From contig NZ_CP125947.1 in NCBI RefSeq assembly GCF_030064165.1, positions 3,224,001 through 3,288,000 on the forward strand: a stretch of 64,000 nucleotides of DNA, read 5' to 3'. The stretch comes from Comamonas resistens. Lineage in GTDB: Bacteria; Pseudomonadota; Gammaproteobacteria; Burkholderiales; Burkholderiaceae_C. A model generated the notes under the pieces. That model was not told the DNA's origin and searched no databases. It worked only from the letters and a program-made list of their open reading frames with translations. A program made the translations under genes and the position numbers. Positions 59,189-64,000 of this stretch are shown piece after piece (position 1 is the first letter of the stretch; each line of letters opens with the position of its first letter).

Positions 59189-60271
59189 ATGAGCCCATCT
59201 GACGCGTCGCCCACTGCTTCCCCTCTCTCACAACCCGCCGTAGATACCGATGCCCTCATCATTGGCGCCGGTCCGGCGGGTTTGTTTCAGGCCTTCCAGC
59301 TAGGCCTGCAAGGTATTCAGGCCCATCTGGTCGATGCACTGCCCCATATAGGTGGCCAGTGCAGCCAGCTCTACGGTCACAAGCCCATTTACGACATTCC
59401 CGGTATTCCCGTCTGCACAGGCCAGGAACTGGTACAGCTGCTGGAAGCGCAGATCGCCCCCATGGCCGTGCCACGCAATCTATCGCAGCAGGTAGAAACC
59501 GTGCGACCGCTGGACGACGGCCGCTGGCAGGTGGGCACCACGGCAGGTACGGTGTTCCATGCGCGCACGGTCTTCATCGCAGCCGGTGTCGGAGCTTTTG
59601 TGCCCAAGGCACTGAAGGTGCCAGGCGTAGAAGCTCTGGCTGCAGATCAGCTCTTTTATCACCCCAGTCAGCTGGACATGGTGCAAGGCCGCACCGTAGT
59701 GATCTACGGCGGCGACGAAGAAGCGGTGAATGCAGCCATCCAATGCAGCGCTGAAGATGGTGCCAAGGCTGCAAAAACCTATTTGATGCATCGCCGCGAT
59801 GCCTTCAATGCCGAGCCCGCCCAGCTGGCACAGCTGCAGCAGCTGCGTGACAACGGAGCCATTGAGGTGCTGATCGGCCAGATCACCGAGGTACAGCCCA
59901 ATGGCGAGCTGCTCAAATCCGTTCAATGGATGGATGGCGATGGCAACGAGCACCCTCTTCCCACAGAGTTGCTGCTGGTCTTCCAGGGCATTTCACCTCG
60001 CCTGGGGCCTCTGACCGACTGGGGGCTCGCACTGGAACGCAAGCAGTTGCTGGTCGACCCTGCCACACTGGCCACCAGCGCCCAGGGTATCTATGCGATC
60101 GGGGACATCGTCAGCTACCCAGGCAAGAAGCGTCTGATTCTCTGCGCCTTCCATGAAGCGACGATGGCCGCTTTTGCCGCCGCCGAATATCTGCAAGGTC
60201 ACAAGCCTTTGCTGGAGTACACCACGACCAGCGCACGCCTGCATTCCATCCTGGGTGTCAGCCACAGCTGA
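59189..60271 (+). CDS. Ferredoxin/flavodoxin--NADP(+) reductase, thioredoxin-reductase-like type
   Basis: A 360-residue flavoprotein with FAD motif [22 protein letters not shown], an NADP-binding motif [16 protein letters not shown] and the end [25 protein letters not shown]. It lacks the redox CxxC of thioredoxin reductase, which places it with the TrxR-like ferredoxin-NADP reductases (Bacillus YumC type). ATG at 59189 lies 36 bases after fdxA. It would pass electrons between NADPH and ferredoxin. Confidence 0.9.
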   Translation: MSPSDASPTASPLSQPAVDTDALIIGAGPAGLFQAFQLGLQGIQAHLVDALPHIGGQCSQLYGHKPIYDIPGIPVCTGQELVQLLEAQIAPMAVPRNLSQQVETVRPLDDGRWQVGTTAGTVFHARTVFIAAGVGAFVPKALKVPGVEALAADQLFYHPSQLDMVQGRTVVIYGGDEEAVNAAIQCSAEDGAKAAKTYLMHRRDAFNAEPAQLAQLQQLRDNGAIEVLIGQITEVQPNGELLKSVQWMDGDGNEHPLPTELLLVFQGISPRLGPLTDWGLALERKQLLVDPATLATSAQGIYAIGDIVSYPGKKRLILCAFHEATMAAFAAAEYLQGHKPLLEYTTTSARLHSILGVSHS

Positions 60272-60340
60272 GGCCCGCTGATTGCTGGCAGAGTCCCCCC
60301 AAGGGGACTCTCATGGCCTTGGTGCGGCCCGGCCAGCCAT

Positions 60341-60375
60341 AAAAAAACCGCTATCCCATTTGTGTGGGATAGCGG
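60341..60375 (-). terminator. Intrinsic terminator of the NCS2 transporter gene
   Basis: On the minus strand CCGCTATCCCA pairs with TGGGATAGCGG around a 6-base loop, followed by seven T residues. Confidence 0.9.
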
Positions 60376-60422
60376 TATCAATCACGACGGGGTTCAACCC
60401 CACCGCGCGCACTTGCAGTATT

Positions 60423-61913
60423 TCAATGTCCGTGGGCTGGCTTGGCGGTAATGATCGGCACTTCCTTGCCGTCCTTGTCGTAGACCTTGCCGCCTTCAAC
60501 ACGGTCACCATCGGCCAGCATCTCCAGCACATGCTCGCTCAGGGCACGGCCATAGCCGGCCTCGAACACGGAAGGCTGATCCGTGTTGCCTTGCTTGAAG
60601 TGGTTGTAGACCAGGTTCAAAGTCACGGCCACCAGAGCCGTAGCACTGATACCGGAGTGGAAAATCGTGGCAAACCATGCCGGGAAATGGTCGTAGAACT
60701 TGGGAGCCACCACAGGCAGCAGGCCTGCGCCCACCGAAGTGGCCACAATGATCAGGTTCATATTGTTGTTGTACTCCACCTTGGCCAGGGTACGAATGCC
60801 GCTGGCAGCCACGGTACCGAACAGCACCAGACCGGCACCGCCCAACACGGAAGAAGGAACACAAGCCACGATACGGCCCATCACGGGCAGCACACCGAAC
60901 ACGATCAGGATCAGGCCGGAGAAAGCCACGACAAAGCGGCTCTTGATACCAGTCACCGCCACCAGGCCCACGTTCTGGGCGAAGGCGCTCTGTGTGAAGC
61001 CGCCGAAGATGGGAGCCACGATGCTGGACAGCATGTCGGCACGCAGACCATCGCCCAGACGACGACCGTCCACGGGGCTGTCCACGATTTCACCAACCGC
61101 CAGCACGTCGGCCGAGGTTTCCACCAGGATCACCAGGATCACGATGAACATGGAGATGGTGGCAGCCATATCGAAGGTGGGCCAGCCGAAGTGCAAGGGT
61201 GTGGGCACCGCAAAGATGGGGCCGTTGAACACTTGCGAGAAATCTGCCTTGCCAAAAAACACTGCGGCCAAGGTACCCACCACAATCGCGACCAGGATGG
61301 ACAGGCGCGACAGCATGGCATTGCCCAGCTTGCTGAACAGCAGCACCATGAACAGCGACAGGCCAGCCAGACCGATATTGCCCATGCTGCCGTAATCGGC
61401 AGACTTGGCATTGCCGCCCATGGCCCAGTGCGCCGCCACAGGCATCAGCGACATGCCGATCACTGTAATCACGCAACCATTGACCAGTGGCGGGAAAAAT
61501 TTGGTGATGCGCGAGAAAACCGGAGCAATGATCAACCCCAGTACCGAGGCGTACATGACAGCCCCCAGCACGCCTTGCATGCCACCGCCGGTATGCAAGA
61601 TGCTGACCATGGTGGCAACACCGGCAAACGACACGCCTTGCACCAGGGGCAGACGGCAGCCGAAGAAAGGAATGCCCAAAGTCTGCAGCAGAGTGGCAAC
61701 ACCGCCCATGAACAGGCAGGCAGTCACCAGCAGACCGGCATCTGCAGCCGACATGCCAGCAGCCTCCGCCACAATCAGCGGCACAGCCACAATGCCGCCA
61801 TACATGGTCAGCACGTGCTGCAGGCCATACATCAAGTTGGCCGTAAAACCGAGATTCTCGTCCTCGGGGCGCTGAACGCCTGTGTTTGTTGATGATCCGG
61901 ATTGCTCGTTCAT
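60423..61913 (-). CDS. NCS2 (nucleobase:cation symporter-2) xanthine/uracil/uric acid permease
   Basis: A 496-residue transporter with 12-14 spans. Opening LGFTANLMYGLQHVLTMYGGIVAVPLIVAEAAG carries the first-span QH motif of the NCS2/NAT family; the signature region QSAFAQNVGLVAVTGIKSRFVV matches the xanthine/urate branch (Q/E/P-x-N-x-G-x-x-x-x-T-R/K-S). The C-terminal tail of about 45 residues is hydrophilic. The substrate is likely a purine such as xanthine or urate. A long leader with a possible GntR-type operator precedes it. Confidence 0.88.
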   Translation of the reverse strand: MNEQSGSSTNTGVQRPEDENLGFTANLMYGLQHVLTMYGGIVAVPLIVAEAAGMSAADAGLLVTACLFMGGVATLLQTLGIPFFGCRLPLVQGVSFAGVATMVSILHTGGGMQGVLGAVMYASVLGLIIAPVFSRITKFFPPLVNGCVITVIGMSLMPVAAHWAMGGNAKSADYGSMGNIGLAGLSLFMVLLFSKLGNAMLSRLSILVAIVVGTLAAVFFGKADFSQVFNGPIFAVPTPLHFGWPTFDMAATISMFIVILVILVETSADVLAVGEIVDSPVDGRRLGDGLRADMLSSIVAPIFGGFTQSAFAQNVGLVAVTGIKSRFVVAFSGLILIVFGVLPVMGRIVACVPSSVLGGAGLVLFGTVAASGIRTLAKVEYNNNMNLIIVATSVGAGLLPVVAPKFYDHFPAWFATIFHSGISATALVAVTLNLVYNHFKQGNTDQPSVFEAGYGRALSEHVLEMLADGDRVEGGKVYDKDGKEVPIITAKPAHGH

Positions 61914-62507
61914 CGCTGTCTCCTAATGCTCTTCCTGCTGACCGAGGCTCGACCGGCCTCTTCTCTAACTCAATACTTCTGTAATTTGCTCGCGAAATCG
62001 CTGCCATCCGAACAGACGACAGCCAAAGCGGCACCTTCACCTGCCAACCAGGGCTTGCTTATGGCTCCTGAGTGCGTTGCGGGAGAACCAACGTTCTCTG
62101 CCCTGGCTACAGGCCTCAACCCCTGACAGCTCCTGAAGCAGCTCGATGCGACAAGCCATTCCATTGCGCTATCAAAGTCATACCCTTTAGGTCATGATGT
62201 CGAGACTGTACGTTCTCAGCACACCAAAATTGTCTACAGTTTTGTATACAAAGTGCTGACAAGAACCTTCCCAAGGGAAAACCCATGGTTTTCCCTGAAT
62301 TCCAGACAGTCAATCAGGCGAATTCCCTTGGCAAAGGCGTCTAGGAGAGGGCAAAAGTCCGTGCCCCCAACCGACGCCAGCCGGCACCAGGGGCTATATC
62401 ACAGTAAAAATCTTGGCTATTGCAGAGATTTGCACCGCCAGTCACCGGCACTGCTCAGGCCAACTGCATGAAGGACTGCCATCGAACAGGCTGCCGTCCC
62501 GCCTGTC
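61914..62507. other. Intergenic region with a long leader of the NCS2 gene
   Basis: No protein gene is seen between the NCS2 start and the end of def. Within it, 62241-62252 is a perfect palindrome TTTGTATACAAA (GntR-like operator type). On the minus strand, GAGAACGTTGGTTCTC and the pair GCCAGGGC/GCCCTGG around 62040-62110 could form RNA structure in the leader; this is only suggestive. Confidence 0.5.
62241..62252. promoter_or_regulatory. Palindromic operator candidate upstream of the NCS2 gene
   Basis: TTTGTATACAAA is a perfect 12-base palindrome of the form recognised by FadR-branch GntR regulators, about 330 bases from the transporter start. No regulator gene is adjacent. Confidence 0.4.
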
Positions 62508-63047
62508 TCAATCCTCTTCAGATGCGGCAATCCCCGGAAACAGAACATCTGTAAAGCCAAACTGGGCGAAATCACGCATGCGCATGGGGTAAAGCTTGCC
62601 CCAGAGATGATCACACTCATGCTGGACCACGCGTGCATGAAACCCCTCTACTGTGCGATCGATGGCATCCCCATAAACATCGAAACCGGTGTAGCGCACC
62701 TTGTTCCAGCGCGGAACCATGCCACGCATGCCCGGCACGGAAAGACAGCCTTCCCAATCCAGCTGCTCCTCATCTCCAATAGGGGTGATGACAGGATTGA
62801 TGAGCACTGTACGAGGTACCACCGGAGCTTCGGGATACCTAGGGTTCACTTGACCGGAGCCAAAAACCACCATCTGCAGATCTTCTCCAATCTGGGGCGC
62901 AGCCAGGCCTGCGCCATTTGCCGCATGCATGGTGTCGAGCAAGTCCTTGAGCAACAGATGCAGTACATCCGTATCGAACTCGGTCACCGGCTTGGCTGTG
63001 CGCAGCAAACGGGGATCACCCATCTTCAAAATTGTGCGAATCGTCAT
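62508..63047 (-). CDS. def: Peptide deformylase
   Basis: A 179-residue metalloenzyme removing the formyl group from nascent proteins. The three motifs are complete: [15 protein letters not shown] and QHECDHLWG, which supply the active-site Glu and metal ligands (Cys, two His). The ATG at 63047 ([15 protein letters not shown]) begins the standard PDF sequence; the longer frame adds 32 residues without homology. Not followed by fmt, so it is probably an additional deformylase copy. Confidence 0.95.
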   Translation of the reverse strand: MTIRTILKMGDPRLLRTAKPVTEFDTDVLHLLLKDLLDTMHAANGAGLAAPQIGEDLQMVVFGSGQVNPRYPEAPVVPRTVLINPVITPIGDEEQLDWEGCLSVPGMRGMVPRWNKVRYTGFDVYGDAIDRTVEGFHARVVQHECDHLWGKLYPMRMRDFAQFGFTDVLFPGIAASEED

Positions 63048-63237
63048 GGCGTTAATGATCAGCCTGCCCCAAGACTGCCCAGGCAACGGACTGATGCTCC
63101 TATATATATGAAAGAAAGATGCCGCCCCCTCAAGGGCAGACACATCTGAAAAGCATAGCGCGAGGCCAGCGACCTAGGCCGCAAGCAAGGTCTTGGCGCA
63201 ACTCCCGACAAATTTTCATGAAATTCTGGTGCGCTTC

Positions 63238-63265
63238 TTTTGAGGCTCGTTTTACAGCCTATAAT
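63238..63265 (+). promoter_or_regulatory. Promoter of the tRNA-Asn array
   Basis: TATAAT (63260-63265) is a perfect -10 box, 11 bases before the first tRNA; TTTTGA (63238-63243) with a 16-base spacing is a plausible -35 box. No such promoter precedes the other three copies. Confidence 0.65.
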
Positions 63266-63276
63266 CTAGGTCTTCT

Positions 63277-63352
63277 TCCTCAATAGCTCAGTCGGTAGAG
63301 CGCCGGACTGTTAATCCGTAGGTCCCTGGTTCGAGCCCAGGTTGAGGAGCCA
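63277..63352 (+). tRNA. tRNA-Asn (anticodon GTT), copy 1
   Basis: 76 bases including encoded CCA. Acceptor TCCTCAA pairs with TTGAGGA, discriminator G, D arm with AGCTCAGTCGGTAGAGC, anticodon loop CTGTTAA, T arm CTGGTTCGAGCCCAG. Confidence 0.97.
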
Positions 63353-63400
63353 GAATTCAAACGCCTTGCAATCGTTCAAGGCATTGTCAAACCGACATCT

Positions 63401-63476
63401 TCCTCAATAGCTCAGTCGGTAGAGCGCCGGACTGTTAATCCGTAGGTCCCTGGTTCGAGCCCAGGTTGAGGAGCCA
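63401..63476 (+). tRNA. tRNA-Asn (anticodon GTT), copy 2
   Basis: Identical to the first copy; starts exactly 124 bases further on, with a 48-base spacer that contains a GCCTTG/CAAGGC hairpin. Confidence 0.97.
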
Positions 63477-63524
63477 AAATTCAAACGCCTTGCAATCGTT
63501 CAAGGCATTGTCAAACCGACATCT

Positions 63525-63600
63525 TCCTCAATAGCTCAGTCGGTAGAGCGCCGGACTGTTAATCCGTAGGTCCCTGGTTCGAGCCCAGGTTGAGGAGCCA
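63525..63600 (+). tRNA. tRNA-Asn (anticodon GTT), copy 3
   Basis: Identical to copies 1 and 2, again offset by exactly 124 bases. Confidence 0.97.
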
Positions 63601-63648
63601 GAATTCAAACGCCTTGCAATCGCTCAAGGCACTGTCAAACCGACATCT

Positions 63649-63724
63649 TCCTCAATAGCTCAGTCGGTAGAGCGCCGGACTGTTAATCCGTAGGTCCCTG
63701 GTTCGAGCCCAGGTTGAGGAGCCA
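63649..63724 (+). tRNA. tRNA-Asn (anticodon GTT), copy 4
   Basis: Identical to the other copies, offset 124 bases; the spacer before it carries a few base changes (CGCTCAAGGCACTG in place of CGTTCAAGGCATTG). A terminator follows. Confidence 0.97.
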
Positions 63725-63727
63725 AAT

Positions 63728-63765
63728 AAAAGCCCACATGCAATGCATGCGGGCTTTTTCTTTTT
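63728..63765. terminator. Intrinsic terminator after the tRNA array
   Basis: AAAAGCCCACATGC and GCATGCGGGCTTTTT form a near-perfect stem; T-rich tracts on both strands let it end the tRNA transcript and the converging gene at the right edge. Confidence 0.85.
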
Positions 63766-63774
63766 CAGCAGCCA

Positions 63775-64000
63775 TCACGCAGCTCGCACCACCCCCACGG
63801 CAGGGGACACCTGAGGAGCATCCATCACAACAGGCTTGGCGGCCGTGATGTGTGACGTCGCAGAATAGCGATGAGGCACCTCCGGCACATGGTGCTGATC
63901 ACCAGCCTCCCACAGCCGCAACTCTTCTTCGAGCCTGGCTGCCCGCTCGGCATACATCTGCGCCGATGACTGGTAATACTCGGCCGCGATGGAATGCTCA
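63775..64000 (-). CDS. C-terminal part of an unknown gene, cut by the right window edge
   Basis: The minus-strand frame is open from the window end to the stop at 63775. It encodes EHSIAAEYYQSSAQMYAE followed by RAARLEEELRLWEAGDQHH and a Pro/Val-rich tail ending VRAA. The first part is a charged amphipathic helix likely to form a coiled coil; His and Pro are frequent in the rest. The family is not recognised because the N-terminal portion lies outside. It converges on the tRNA-Asn array and shares its terminator. Confidence 0.5.
   Translation of the reverse strand, partial: EHSIAAEYYQSSAQMYAERAARLEEELRLWEAGDQHHVPEVPHRYSATSHITAAKPVVMDAPQVSPAVGVVRAA

Noticed and set aside
60282..61892. Plus-strand frame of 536 codons opposite the NCS2 gene
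   Set aside because: Very His/Gln/Asp-rich, no domain; antisense of a clear transporter gene.
63277..63724. CRISPR-like array because of regular 124-base units
   Set aside because: The repeated part is a complete tRNA-Asn and the spacers are nearly identical to each other, unlike CRISPR spacers.

Overview
The window is a high-GC chromosomal segment whose gene content and protein types fit a betaproteobacterium of the Comamonadaceae, most probably Comamonas or a close relative. That assignment is an inference from protein families, from short dispersed repeats that look typical of that group, and from gene style; no 16S gene is present.

Left part (1-10,900) is largely iron handling and housekeeping: the C-terminal part of a PiuC-type hydroxylase, an FMN-dependent 2-hydroxyacid oxidase, a bfd-tonB-exbB-exbD iron-uptake cluster with a Fur-like box, an IS5-family element inserted exactly in the hairpin of the exbD terminator, hemP with its own Fur-like box, a HbpS/GlcG-like protein, a Bax-inhibitor-1 membrane protein, a lipoprotein, a DUF2325 protein with a third Fur-like box, and the 23S rRNA methyltransferase RlmD. 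Next (10,900-18,900) comes a GbsR/MarR-type regulator with matched inverted repeats in front of itself and in front of the three-gene set it leads, an MHYT membrane protein, and a divergent Lrp-type regulator/putA pair for proline catabolism.

Two blocks handle sulfur. At 19,000-23,300 are mop, tauCBA and divergent tauD (taurine uptake and desulfonation). At 34,000-47,300, all on the minus strand, lie sbp, a 67-residue orphan protein, ssuE, two ssuA paralogs, ssuD, ssuC, ssuB, a CysB-like LysR regulator, and then a four-gene family 2A encapsulin cassette: rhodanese, serine acetyltransferase (EpsC), encapsulin shell and a cysteine desulfurase with a long disordered N-terminal domain. This cassette is the most notable system here: a protein nanocompartment for sulfur, placed directly behind the sulfonate genes and their likely regulator. 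A third sulfur block at 52,400-58,700 (tauE-like exporter, cysI, DUF934, cysH, cysD, cysN) is the assimilatory sulfate reduction operon, followed by a 7Fe ferredoxin and a ferredoxin-NADP reductase.

The stretch 25,800-33,900 is accessory: it holds lower-GC orphan genes (SnoaL-like, GNAT), an IS91-type element carrying a tyrosine recombinase, a LysR/Bug-receptor/M20-hydrolase catabolic set, and three copies of a roughly 200-bp noncoding repeat in both orientations. The remaining genes are yggX, a tandem glycine riboswitch in front of a TRIC-type channel gene, mnmC, a CNNM/CorC protein, an NCS2 nucleobase transporter, peptide deformylase and four identical tRNA-Asn genes in perfect 124-bp tandem units.

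Three families of dispersed repeats run through the window: R1 (just 3' of stop codons and once inside ssuD), R2 (about 50-bp imperfect palindromes, twice inside genes) and R3 (the 200-bp element).
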